Source: Candidatus Iainarchaeum sp.
GTDB lineage: Archaea; Iainarchaeota; Iainarchaeia; Iainarchaeales; JAXPJC01
DNA: 33,192 nucleotides
Direction of reading: 5' to 3'
Assembly: GCA_018304445.1 (NCBI GenBank)
Contig: JAGVWD010000039.1
Span: 1 to 33,192 of the forward strand
Positions 14,032 to 21,338 of this stretch are shown here, one piece after another. Below the pieces are notes generated by a model, which saw nothing but the letters and a program-made list of their open reading frames with translations, did no database searches and had not been told where the DNA came from. Position 1 is the first letter of the stretch; each line of letters opens with the position of its first letter. Both the position numbers and the translations under genes were made by a program.

Positions 14032-14508
14032 TTATGCAACGGCCCTCTTTATGTAATTCTTTATGAGCTCTGCCGCATCATTGCTCATGATTTTGTCAGA
14101 GTTAAGCACAAGGTCATAGCAGTTCAAATTATCAATTTCGGCCCCGAGTTCGCCTGATGCGATTTTCCTCAGGATTTCCTCTTCCCCTTCAATTTTTACG
14201 AGCGCTGCATCAAATCCTGTTTTTTCGCGCCTGGAAAGCATCTTCGCCCTGTTCAGCCTGAATGAAAGCAGGAAAATTTTCGCATCAGCATTGCTGAGCA
14301 TTATTCCCGCAAGCGCATGCTCCACTATGCAGTTTTTCCTGTGCACCGCCGCCTTGAGCATTTCGGAAACTCTTGCGGCATTTCCCGGAAGCGCAATCCC
14401 CTTTCCTATCTGCTCAAGGGAAACGTATTGCAGGTTGAATTCAAGCGCTATCTGCTTGCATATCTCCCTTGCATCCGTTCCCGGCAAGCCCGATATTGTT
14501 ACTATCAT
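14032..14508 (-). CDS. cmk: Cytidylate kinase homologue with degenerate active site
   Basis: 158 residues, aligned from memory with archaeal CMK (MxITISGLPGSGKTTVA..., EGRLAGW, IYDLVINT). The N-terminus is conserved (MIVTISGLPG), but the P-loop GSGKTT is replaced by GTDARE (residues 10-15), so the Lys and Thr that bind phosphate and Mg are gone. EGRLAG has become EHALAG, losing another conserved Arg. The C-terminal NCYDLVLNSDK is retained. The location between L34e and L14e is the usual archaeal cmk site, so this is the orthologous locus rather than a stray NTPase. Start ATG 14508 is preferred to GTG 14514, which belongs to the GAGTGA ribosome-binding site. It is probably inactive as a kinase. 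Confidence 0.85.
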   Translation of the reverse strand: MIVTISGLPGTDAREICKQIALEFNLQYVSLEQIGKGIALPGNAARVSEMLKAAVHRKNCIVEHALAGIMLSNADAKIFLLSFRLNRAKMLSRREKTGFDAALVKIEGEEEILRKIASGELGAEIDNLNCYDLVLNSDKIMSNDAAELIKNYIKRAVA

Positions 14509-14510
14509 AT

Positions 14511-14852
14511 TCACTCAATCCTCTTCATTATCATTTCTGCGTATTTCCTGAAGCCCAGATCAACCTCGCCAATGGGCTTTATTCCGTGTTTTACTTTTAT
14601 CGCTTCCTCTGTTGCAACTGCCCTGCATTTGTTGCAGAGTGCTCCAGCAAGCAGCGCGGAAGGCCTCTTCTCTGTTTTTGCCGCATCATGCGCCTTGCTT
14701 ATTCCAGAGCCATGGAGCATCCCGTGCATTGTCCTTCCGCAAAGCGCGCATTCGTGCTTTGAAGACTTGCGCTTGCCGAAATGCAGCCTGACCACTCCGC
14801 CTGAGGTCCTCACATAGCGCCTTTTCATATTCCTGTTTTTAGGTTTAACCAT
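14511..14852 (-). CDS. rpl34e: Ribosomal protein L34e (eL34)
   Basis: 113 residues. It begins MVKPKNRNMKRRYVRTSGG and has a zinc finger with CALCG (Cys35, Cys38) and a later CNKC. RPSALLAGALCNKC precedes the C-terminal helix. The frame is open further upstream, but ATG 14852 gives the family start and overlaps the EMC3/DUF106 stop by eight bases. The ribosome-binding site is GGGAG. It sits in the SecY-EMC3-L34e-CMK-L14e arrangement typical of euryarchaea, minus adenylate kinase. Confidence 0.96.
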   Translation of the reverse strand: MVKPKNRNMKRRYVRTSGGVVRLHFGKRKSSKHECALCGRTMHGMLHGSGISKAHDAAKTEKRPSALLAGALCNKCRAVATEEAIKVKHGIKPIGEVDLGFRKYAEMIMKRIE

Positions 14853-15339
14853 TTTTTGCAACTCCCTGCGCTTTTGATTCCATCCTGTTTTCAACAGCAT
14901 TAATTGCCACGCTTATGACAATGCTTGCGATAAACACGCAAATCACATACCACCATATCCAGCCCATTGCCGGCTTGAATATGCTTATTGGGAAAAGCGT
15001 TGGCACCGCAATCGTCCCATAGGTGCTGCCAAGCAGCCAATAAACAAACAGGAAAATTACGGTAAGCGGCATCAGCTTTATCATGCTGCCCATGCTGTGC
15101 TTCATGCTCTCATTTAGCGCGTGCATCATCTCCTGCTCAAGCTTCTTCAGCTCGGCAAGCGAATTCCCATCCGTCTTTCCCGCAAGCCCGCGCATTTTCT
15201 TCTGCTTCTCCTTCATCTCCTTCTGCATTGCGCGCATCTTCTTCCTGTCAGTAAATTTCATCTGGAAGATTTGCGACACTACAGCTATGCCTATTGAAAT
15301 CAGCAGAATATCAATTGTCGGATTTATCAGTTGCCACAT
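14845..15339 (-). CDS. EMC3/DUF106 membrane insertase of the Oxa1/YidC superfamily
   Basis: 164 residues. It has an N-terminal membrane segment (about 5-27), a charged coiled coil (30-75: DRKKMRAMQKEMKEKQKK and LAELKKLEQEMMHALNES), then two further membrane segments (about 88-105 and 128-150). This is the archaeal DUF106 layout, related to EMC3, TMCO1, GET1 and YidC. It inserts membrane proteins, consistent with the SecY gene next to it. The start ATG 15339 is served by GGAGGG, which is itself part of the dispersed hairpin element filling the 34-bp gap after secY. Confidence 0.92.
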   Translation of the reverse strand: MWQLINPTIDILLISIGIAVVSQIFQMKFTDRKKMRAMQKEMKEKQKKMRGLAGKTDGNSLAELKKLEQEMMHALNESMKHSMGSMIKLMPLTVIFLFVYWLLGSTYGTIAVPTLFPISIFKPAMGWIWWYVICVFIASIVISVAINAVENRMESKAQGVAKNG

Positions 15340-15369
15340 CAGAAACCCTCCGTTTCCTCAAACTTCCGC
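15338..15369 (-). repeat. Dispersed hairpin element, copy 3 (before EMC3/DUF106)
   Basis: 32 nt; the plus strand reads ATCAGAAACCCTCCGTTTCC, then TCAAA, then CTTCCGC. It matches the copy in S17 at all but one position outside a 5-nt block. It forms a GAAAC/GTTTC stem and supplies the GGAGGG ribosome-binding site. It occupies nearly the whole secY-EMC3 spacer. Confidence 0.75.
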
Positions 15370-15373
15370 TTCT

Positions 15374-16744
15374 TCATTTAAAAAGTCTCCCGAGCAATGG
15401 GTGCATTTCCATCAGCTGCTCCCTTGCAAGTTCCTCATAAAGCCTGTAAACAATTCCAACAGTCAGAAGAATTCCTGTTCCGCTCCCCAAAGCGCCAGTT
15501 AAATCGGCAAGCCCGGCAAGCAATGCAACAAATGCGCTTCCAAGTATTGTAATTGGCGGAATATACCTGTCCAAAATCTGCCTTATGATGCGCGGGTCCT
15601 TCCTGAACCCCGGAATTGACATTCCTGCTTTCTGCAATTGCTCAGAAATTGCCGCAGGCCCCTGCCCCGCCATCTCCACCCAGAATTTCCCGAAAACAAC
15701 GCAAATGACAACAAAAACCGCAATGTAAAGCAATGCATGCAGGATTTCAGCAATCACAATTCCCGAAAGCCCCTGCAGGAAAATCGCCTCGAAGAGCGCA
15801 GTTCCCCCAACCCTTGGGATTGTGGTGGCATAGCTTACTGCGCCGAGCATTGTTCCGAGAATCGGAATGTTTGCGCCCGCTATCGCCCACATCTGCAGAT
15901 TCGCATACAGCGCCATTGCAAGTATTACCGGAAGGTTGCTCACATAGAGGAATTTCACAGGAAAGCGCGATGTTGCCCCGCTCCTTCCTACAGTAATTGG
16001 GATATTGACATGCATCCCCTCCGCAAACACAACAACAAGGAAAATTATAACTACAAATATTATCGGAACGGACAATACAAACGCATTGAGCAGGCTTCCC
16101 TTTACTGCCTCCCCGACAATCTGCAGCAGCAGGCCCTCAACTATCCCGACATTCGTAACAAGGTAGGGGGCGAAAATGCGCCATCCTATTGAGCCTGCGA
16201 CTCCCCCTGCAATGAACAATCCAATTCCCGAGCCGATTCCGTATTTTGAAACCACCTCATCAAGATATATTAAAATTATTGCGCCGAATGCAATTTGCAG
16301 GATTACAGGAAGAAGCATTCCCGAATTAGGAACCAAAAATCCGAAAGCCGAATATACAAATGCCTCGAAGAAGCAAAGCACAATTCCGAAGAGCTTCTGC
16401 ATGCTCGTGAAGCGCGCCCTGTCCTTTGGGTTTGAAAGGTCTATGTTTATTATTTTGCCCCCCACAAGCATCTGCAGTATGATTGATGCGAGCACTATCG
16501 GGCCAATTCCCACAGTTATCAGGCTTCCAATCTTGCTTGCAAGTATGAGCTCAAATGCCGCGAGATTTCCACCCAAGCTTCTTGAAAGGTCAATTCCATA
16601 TACCGTAATATTGCCCATTATGAAAAACAGCAGAAGCGCCAGCGCGCTCCACATGAGCCTGCGCTTAAGCGTCGGCTTTACTTCCGGGCTCTTCACTTCG
16701 GGAAGCAGCTTGTAAATCGGCTCAAAAACATCAAGAATGCTCAT
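15374..16744 (-). CDS. secY: SecY protein translocase channel subunit
   Basis: 456 residues with ten membrane segments, the archaeal SecY/Sec61-alpha type. Seen: plug-region LSRSLGGNLAAFELILASKIGS, the FEAFVYSAFGF segment, SKYGIGSGIGLFIAGGVAGS, VGRSGATSRFPVKFLYVSNL (the cytosolic loop contacting the ribosome) and GSGTGILLTVGIVYRLYEEL at the end. The start overlaps the L15 stop (ATGA). In transcription order it ends the L3-to-L15 ribosomal run. Length is normal and no break is seen. Confidence 0.98.
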   Translation of the reverse strand: MSILDVFEPIYKLLPEVKSPEVKPTLKRRLMWSALALLLFFIMGNITVYGIDLSRSLGGNLAAFELILASKIGSLITVGIGPIVLASIILQMLVGGKIINIDLSNPKDRARFTSMQKLFGIVLCFFEAFVYSAFGFLVPNSGMLLPVILQIAFGAIILIYLDEVVSKYGIGSGIGLFIAGGVAGSIGWRIFAPYLVTNVGIVEGLLLQIVGEAVKGSLLNAFVLSVPIIFVVIIFLVVVFAEGMHVNIPITVGRSGATSRFPVKFLYVSNLPVILAMALYANLQMWAIAGANIPILGTMLGAVSYATTIPRVGGTALFEAIFLQGLSGIVIAEILHALLYIAVFVVICVVFGKFWVEMAGQGPAAISEQLQKAGMSIPGFRKDPRIIRQILDRYIPPITILGSAFVALLAGLADLTGALGSGTGILLTVGIVYRLYEELAREQLMEMHPLLGRLFK

Positions 16745-17190
16745 TTTTCACTCTTCTCCTTTTTCTCCCCTGCTTCCTCAATAATCCCCTTTGATGCGAG
16801 TATTTTTTCCCTTGCCTTTTCGCTGAGCTTCGCATTCCTCAGGATGACTTTCTTTTCAAGATTTCCCTTTGAAAGTATTTTCCTTATTCCGAGCTTTTTG
16901 CAGTCAATTACATAAGCGTCGCCGCTCTTCTCAATCATTTTGCCTGAAAGCCAGCCTTCAATGTTCTCATCAATCTGCCAGAGGTTCATTTCATTCCCCT
17001 TGAGTTTCCTCGGCTTCAGCCTTATTGTAACCCCGAACGTATCATAATATTTGGAATACTTGTGCTTGTGGCTTCCGGCCCTTCCCTTTCCGCCCTTGCA
17101 TCCGGAGCCGCGCTTATGCTTGGTATTTCCCGTGCCAAAAGTGCGCGAGCCGCGCAGCTTGTTTTTCCTTTTCCTTTTTCTCACAGTCAT
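16741..17190 (-). CDS. rpl15: Ribosomal protein L15 (uL15)
   Basis: 149 residues. It starts with the basic, glycine-rich KRKNKLRGSRTFGTGNTKH and KRGSGCKGGKGRAGSHKHK, typical of uL15. The globular part has LRKGNLEKKVILRNA-like KILSKGNLEKKVILRNAKLS and ends in a Lys/Glu-rich tail. The start lies one base after the L30 stop and the end overlaps secY by four bases. Length matches archaeal homologues. Confidence 0.96.
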   Translation of the reverse strand: MTVRKRKRKNKLRGSRTFGTGNTKHKRGSGCKGGKGRAGSHKHKYSKYYDTFGVTIRLKPRKLKGNEMNLWQIDENIEGWLSGKMIEKSGDAYVIDCKKLGIRKILSKGNLEKKVILRNAKLSEKAREKILASKGIIEEAGEKKEKSEK

Positions 17191-17191
17191 T

Positions 17192-17653
17192 CTAAATCAT
17201 CCTCATAATCAATTTGTTTATCTCATCTCCCCTCGGGCCAAGCGCGCCCCCTACTGAAAAAGGCTTTTTTGTGCCCTTTCTCTCATATCCCTTGCTCGGC
17301 GCATGCAGCCTGAACACAGGCTTTATCTGCAATTCCGCAAGTGAAGTTTTCCCATCGATAAGCGCATCCGCAAGCCCACTGAAATTCCCGAACTTGTTTT
17401 TCTTCAGGAACTCCGCATCAATTTTCTTATCCCCCTGGAGCCTTGCCCATTTTTCAACAAGCTCTGCAAGCACATCATTCGCAATTTTTCCATAGGTAAT
17501 GTAACTCCGGACCTTCTCAAGAGTTCCTGCGCTGCTCGGGTTTTCAGGCAGCAGCACAAGGTGGTTCTGCTTGTTGAGGCGCATAAGCCTCATCGCCATT
17601 TTTGCGTCCTTTTTAGCGCCTATCAATCCCCTTACCATTATTGCTGCGTACAT
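17192..17653 (-). CDS. rpl30: Ribosomal protein L30 (uL30)
   Basis: 153 residues, the long archaeal form. The core has YAAIMVRGLIGAKKDAKMAM, RLNKQNHLVLLPENPSSAGT and ITYGKIANDVLAELVEKW, and the C-terminus ends FSVGGALGPRGDEINKLIMR. ATG 17653 is preferred to 17659 because the AAGTGA ribosome-binding site then has normal spacing. It follows the S5 stop closely. Confidence 0.96.
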   Translation of the reverse strand: MYAAIMVRGLIGAKKDAKMAMRLMRLNKQNHLVLLPENPSSAGTLEKVRSYITYGKIANDVLAELVEKWARLQGDKKIDAEFLKKNKFGNFSGLADALIDGKTSLAELQIKPVFRLHAPSKGYERKGTKKPFSVGGALGPRGDEINKLIMRMI

Positions 17654-17655
17654 TT

Positions 17656-18372
17656 TCATTTCACTTCCAGCTTTCTTGACATGTTGTCTGAAACATGCAC
17701 CTTGGATATGTTTGCAAGCGCATTTATTGTCGCCTTCACAAAATTAAGCTTTGTTGCAGTGCTTCCCTTTGTCCTGCTCCACACATCAGTTATTCCTGCC
17801 AGTTTCAGCACTTCCTTTGTCTCTTCCCCCACAACAAGCCCTGTTCCTTTCGGAGCGGGCATCAGAACAATCCTTACCGAAGCGCACCTTCCCTCAATCT
17901 TGTAGGGAACCGAATGCTGCATGCTGCACCTGCACTCCCAGCTTCCGCAGCCCCTGTTAATTCTCATCAAATTCATTTTTGCATTCTCTGTTGCCTTCTG
18001 CATCGCAGGAAGCCTTTCGCGGTCAGTTCCAATTCCCAATCCAATAAGGCCGTTCCTGTCCCCCACAAGGACAGCAGTCCTGAATGAGAACTGCCTTCCA
18101 GACCTTCTCACCCTTGTTGTTTTTGTTGATTCCACTATTGTTTCTTCCAGGTTGGGCAGCATGAAGTCAATTATTTCGGGCTCAAGTATTTTATAGTTGT
18201 TTTCGAAAATCTGGCCAATTTCCGTAACTTCAGAGCGCTGCACCATTCTTCCCAGCTCGGTCTTCGGCGCCCATGCCGCAAGCTTCTTCTGAAGCTCATC
18301 TTCATTCTGCTTCAGCAGCCTTTCGGAGGCAGAAAGCTTCGGCTCCTCAATTGATACCTTTTTCGCACTCAT
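17656..18372 (-). CDS. rps5: Ribosomal protein S5 (uS5)
   Basis: 238 residues. The dsRNA-binding-like N-domain has RVRRSGRQFSFRTAVLVGDR and GLIGLGIGTDRERLPAMQKA. The C-domain has GTGLVVGEETKEVLKLAGI and DVWSRTKGSTATKLNFVKA. A charged N-terminal leader of about 60 residues precedes the core, as in other archaea. The start overlaps the L18 stop (ATGA). Gly/Arg-rich decoding-site loops are intact. Confidence 0.97.
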   Translation of the reverse strand: MSAKKVSIEEPKLSASERLLKQNEDELQKKLAAWAPKTELGRMVQRSEVTEIGQIFENNYKILEPEIIDFMLPNLEETIVESTKTTRVRRSGRQFSFRTAVLVGDRNGLIGLGIGTDRERLPAMQKATENAKMNLMRINRGCGSWECRCSMQHSVPYKIEGRCASVRIVLMPAPKGTGLVVGEETKEVLKLAGITDVWSRTKGSTATKLNFVKATINALANISKVHVSDNMSRKLEVK

Positions 18373-18953
18373 TTTTGTTCCCCGCCATTCTCAGTAATTT
18401 TCCTTTTCGCATTTTCAAATGCAGCAGGAATATTTTCTGCAGAAATCTTCTTTTTCGCATACTCCGAAAACTGCTGCTTGCTGTTTGGATGCGCTTTCGC
18501 ATAATTCTCTATGTGCTTCCCGCTTATCCTTTCGGCCTTTGGGATTACTTCAGCATCATGCGGAATTTTCATTCCCCCATCAAGCGCTCCCTTAAGGACT
18601 GCAAAAATTCTCGCGCCATGGGCATTGGCCTGCAGCCCGAGGTCGAATATTGCCTCGGAAATATTCTTTTTCTTCGCCCTCTGCGCAACAAGCATTCCTG
18701 TAAGATAGGCGGCGCTTAAATTCTTCTTCCCGAAAGGCCAGCCGAATTTCTCAAGCTCCCTTGAATTTGCGCTTGCCGCAACAACATCCCCCTTAGGGAA
18801 ATAATTCACAACCTGCGCCATTATGTAGCGGTCCGTCTTCCTTGCAATAAGCCTTGGCTTCCCAGATTTGACCATCGCAAGCCTTTTCCTGTAATCGGTC
18901 TTGCATTCCCTGCGCCTTTTGAACTTGCCCTCAAACATCGATTGCTTTGTCAT
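18369..18953 (-). CDS. rpl18: Ribosomal protein L18 (uL18)
   Basis: 194 residues of the archaeal/eukaryotic long type that binds 5S rRNA. It has FKRRRECKTDYRKRLAMVKS, KPRLIARKTDRYIMAQVVNY, WPFGKKNLSAAYLTGMLVAQ and GLQANAHGARIFAVLKGALD with GGMKIPHDAEVIPKAERISG. GGGCGGG precedes the ATG at 18953. It is shared with L5 in the 5S particle; L5 lies upstream in the same operon. Confidence 0.97.
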   Translation of the reverse strand: MTKQSMFEGKFKRRRECKTDYRKRLAMVKSGKPRLIARKTDRYIMAQVVNYFPKGDVVAASANSRELEKFGWPFGKKNLSAAYLTGMLVAQRAKKKNISEAIFDLGLQANAHGARIFAVLKGALDGGMKIPHDAEVIPKAERISGKHIENYAKAHPNSKQQFSEYAKKKISAENIPAAFENAKRKITENGGEQK

Positions 18954-18965
18954 TTTTTCCCGCCC

Positions 18966-19394
18966 TTATTTTATGAATGCCTCAATGTATTTCTTTCCCT
19001 TGAAGTAATTCCCCTTAACCATCCTGTAGAGCTTTGAGTATTTCTTCTGGTCTATTGCGCCCTTTTCCCTAAGCTCCTTTATTTTTTTCCTCTGCGCCCT
19101 CACATTGCTTATCCAGGCTTTCCTCTGCCCCGAGCGCGCATTCCTGCTGCCCTTCCTCTTTCCGAAGCCGCGCTTTCTCCCCAATTTTTTCTTCTTGTGC
19201 CTCGCCCTCGCCCTGCCCCTGCTTGCATATGCGGAATCCCTTTTCCTTATTGCGCCTTCCTTTATTTTTGCCCTTATGTCATCCTTTGTGATGCATTTCG
19301 AGATTTCATCTGTTTTTGCAGGGTCCATCCATACGCGGGTTTCCCCGCTCCCCAGAATCTCGGAAGCGATTTTCCTTATTTTCCTTATGTCCAT
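18966..19394 (-). CDS. rpl19e: Ribosomal protein L19e (eL19)
   Basis: 142 residues, nearly all helical and basic. It begins MDIRKIRKIASEILGSGETRV with WMDPAKTDEISKCITKDDIR, continues RDSAYASRGRARARHKKKKL and GRKRGFGKRKGSRNARSGQR, and ends with a helix around YFKGKKYIEAF. These are L19e hallmarks. GGGG precedes the ATG. It lies between L32e and L18 as usual in archaea. Confidence 0.97.
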   Translation of the reverse strand: MDIRKIRKIASEILGSGETRVWMDPAKTDEISKCITKDDIRAKIKEGAIRKRDSAYASRGRARARHKKKKLGRKRGFGKRKGSRNARSGQRKAWISNVRAQRKKIKELREKGAIDQKKYSKLYRMVKGNYFKGKKYIEAFIK

Positions 19395-19416
19395 TTTGAA
19401 TTCCCCTTATGCATCC

Positions 19417-19809
19417 TTATGCGTTCAGCAGCTTTATGCCGAGTTTTTTCGCCTCATTTATTATTGCAATGCGCTTTTTCCTGCCGATTTTTGAGGAAAT
19501 GCGCGCAGCTGTTTTTTCAGCATTTATTCCCTTCAGGCCCGCAAGGTTCAGAACCATTTTTTCATAAAATCCCGAAGGGTGCATGAACCTTATTTCTTTT
19601 CTGGTCCTGTAGCCTGTTCCCGGAATTCTCCCGTCTTCCTGCTCCTTCATCATGTCCGTTCCCTGCAATTTTCTCCAGCGCTGCCATTTCTTGTTTTTTT
19701 TCCTTCTCACATCGCGCTTTCCAAACCTTCCCTTGAACAGGAGCCTGCACTTGCCCTTCATAAGCCTCTTAAGCGCCTTTATTTCCTTCTTTCTTTTATC
19801 TTCCTTCAT
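19417..19809 (-). CDS. rpl32e: Ribosomal protein L32e (eL32)
   Basis: 130 residues. It has the conserved WQRWRKLQGTDMMKEQEDGR-type segment, IPGTGYRTRKEIRFMHPSGF and GLKGINAEKTAARISSKIGR, then KKRIAIINEAKKLGIKLLN at the end. GGATGA gives the ribosome-binding site, overlapping the L6 stop. Length is typical for archaea. Confidence 0.97.
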   Translation of the reverse strand: MKEDKRKKEIKALKRLMKGKCRLLFKGRFGKRDVRRKKNKKWQRWRKLQGTDMMKEQEDGRIPGTGYRTRKEIRFMHPSGFYEKMVLNLAGLKGINAEKTAARISSKIGRKKRIAIINEAKKLGIKLLNA

Positions 19810-19813
19810 TTTC

Positions 19814-20344
19814 TCATCCCGGCTTTTTGGTTATGTAAATGCCATCCTGGAAAACTCTCCTGTCGCGGGCCGAAACCCTCGTCGCCTGCTCGAGGTTTGC
19901 TGCTGTCTGCCCCGCATCTTCCTTGCTGTTTCCCCTTACCGTTATTTCCGCGCCCTTCACTTCAACCCTTGTTATTCCCAGTATCCTTGCCCTGCGCGGC
20001 TTCTTCTCCCCGAGGAAATTATTCACTTCCACAAGGCCCTGCTTTACCGCAACGCTTATCGGGAAATGCGAATAAACAACAGAAAGCCTGTACTCATAAT
20101 CTTCCTTGAATCCCTGAATCATGTTTTTTATGTGCTTCTCAAGCGTGTTTGCAACCGCATCTGTTTTCTTCCCGGCCTTGTCTGAGGAAATTATTATCTT
20201 ATTTCCTTCGAGCGAAAGCCTTATTCCTGCCGCCTTGAATTCCCTGCTGCTCGCCGCATTGCCGCATTTCAGCGAAAGGGTTTTTACCTGCAGCTGCGCA
20301 GAGACATTCTCTGGCAGTTCAATTATTTTCTCGAATTTTTTCAT
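19814..20344 (-). CDS. rpl6: Ribosomal protein L6 (uL6)
   Basis: 176 residues with the two L6 repeats. The first includes KFEKIIELPENVSAQLQVKT and AVANTLEKHIKNMIQGFKED. The second includes YRLSVVYSHFPISVAVKQGL, EVNNFLGEKKPRRARILG and RVSARDRRVFQDGIYITKKP. ATG 20344 is chosen over an upstream TTG. Its first 26 bases overlap the end of S8, which appears shortened. L6 itself is complete. Confidence 0.96.
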   Translation of the reverse strand: MKKFEKIIELPENVSAQLQVKTLSLKCGNAASSREFKAAGIRLSLEGNKIIISSDKAGKKTDAVANTLEKHIKNMIQGFKEDYEYRLSVVYSHFPISVAVKQGLVEVNNFLGEKKPRRARILGITRVEVKGAEITVRGNSKEDAGQTAANLEQATRVSARDRRVFQDGIYITKKPG

Positions 20345-20660
20345 GTTCCCACACAAATATCAATCCAACGTCCCTTGCAGGCAGATAGCGCTTCTCATAT
20401 TTCTCAAACCCGTCCCTTTTTACTGCATATCTCGGCTTTATCGCCTTGCACTCATTTATTTTCCCGAGCAGCGAAATCCTGTAAACCCCGCTCCTCCCGT
20501 CATCAACATACTCATAGCCGTCTATGTACGAGTTCTTCTGCAGAAGGCGCAGGACTTCCCCAAGCAGCCTGCTTGCGGGCCTTACAATGCATTCCCTCTT
20601 CGCCTTTGCATCATGGTTCTTTATGCTTATCAGAGCATTCATCAGTTGGTCCGAAGTCAT
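20319..20660 (-). CDS. rps8: Ribosomal protein S8 (uS8), C-terminally truncated
   Basis: 113 residues. The N-domain (MTSDQLMNALISIKNHDAKA and LLGEVLRLLQKNSYIDGYEY) and the middle (KINECKAIKPRYAVKRDGFE, then RYLPARDVGLI) are normal archaeal uS8. After ARDVGLI the family continues with a conserved STSKG...GGxLLAYVY ending of about 20 residues; here the frame reads FVWEHEKIRENN and stops, overlapping the start of L6 by 26 bp. Neither other frame restores the motif, because that DNA encodes the L6 N-terminus. ATG 20660 follows GAGGG; the longer open frame upstream is rejected. Confidence 0.92.
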   Translation of the reverse strand: MTSDQLMNALISIKNHDAKAKRECIVRPASRLLGEVLRLLQKNSYIDGYEYVDDGRSGVYRISLLGKINECKAIKPRYAVKRDGFEKYEKRYLPARDVGLIFVWEHEKIRENN

Positions 20661-20671
20661 TTTTTTCCCTC

Positions 20672-20824
20672 TTAAGTGTATTTCCTGAATCCCATCTTGT
20701 CCGCGCGCTCCTTGAAGCAGCGCCTGCATATCCCAATGTCATATTTCTGCATCAGCCCCTTGTCATTCCCGCAGATTTTGCAGGTTCTCTTGTTTTTCTT
20801 TCCAAGGTTAATTTTCTCAGTCAT
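20672..20824 (-). CDS. rps14: Ribosomal protein S14 (uS14), zinc type
   Basis: A 50-residue protein: MTEKINLGKKNKRTCKICGN, then DKGLMQKYDIGICRRCFKER, ending GFRKYT. Four cysteines (15, 18, 33, 36) form the CX2C...CX2C zinc site. Its start overlaps the L5 stop (ATGA) and it precedes S8, the universal archaeal L5-S14-S8 order. Length and sequence are normal. Confidence 0.97.
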   Translation of the reverse strand: MTEKINLGKKNKRTCKICGNDKGLMQKYDIGICRRCFKERADKMGFRKYT

Positions 20825-21333
20825 TTAATTTCAACCCCGAAATTGTTTTTTATGAAGTCAATTGCCTCGTTTTTTGCTATGATGTGGTTTTTTGTTATCC
20901 TGTGCTTTCCGCGCTTTCTCCTCTTTATCCTGTAACCGGCCCTTTCCAGCGTGACAAGGACGTCAAATCCCCTGATTCCGAGTTTCGGGTCGTATTTTGC
21001 ATTCGGCATGTCAATGTGCTCCGCAATCCCGAAGCCGAAATTGCCTCTCTCATCAAAATTCCCAGCCTCAAGCGCATTCTCCTTCGCAAGAAATGCTGTT
21101 TTCAAAAACTCAATCGCCTTTTCCCCGCGCAGCGTAACCTTCGTCCCAATAGGCAGGCCTTCCCTTATGTTCCATGTGGGCTGCTTTATCTTGCAGAGTG
21201 TTTGGACAGGCTTTGAATTTGTTATTTTCTCAAGTATTGTCATTGCCTTTTTCAGTTCCTCCCCCGTCTGCCCGACGCCCATGTTTACGACTATTTTCGC
21301 AACCCTTATCCTGCGCATTTTGTTCTCAGTCAT
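20821..21333 (-). CDS. rpl5: Ribosomal protein L5 (uL5)
   Basis: 170 residues. It has RIRVAKIVVNMGVGQTGEEL, ITNSKPVQTLCKIKQPTWNI, REGLPIGTKVTLRGEKAIEF, FGIAEHIDMPNAKYDPKLGI and GFDVLVTLERAGYRIKRRKR, the standard archaeal uL5. The frame opens at GTG 21342, but that belongs to the ribosome-binding site, so ATG 21333 is used. It binds 5S rRNA with L18. It overlaps S14 by 4 bp. Confidence 0.97.
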   Translation of the reverse strand: MTENKMRRIRVAKIVVNMGVGQTGEELKKAMTILEKITNSKPVQTLCKIKQPTWNIREGLPIGTKVTLRGEKAIEFLKTAFLAKENALEAGNFDERGNFGFGIAEHIDMPNAKYDPKLGIRGFDVLVTLERAGYRIKRRKRGKHRITKNHIIAKNEAIDFIKNNFGVEIK

Positions 21334-21338
21334 TTCAA

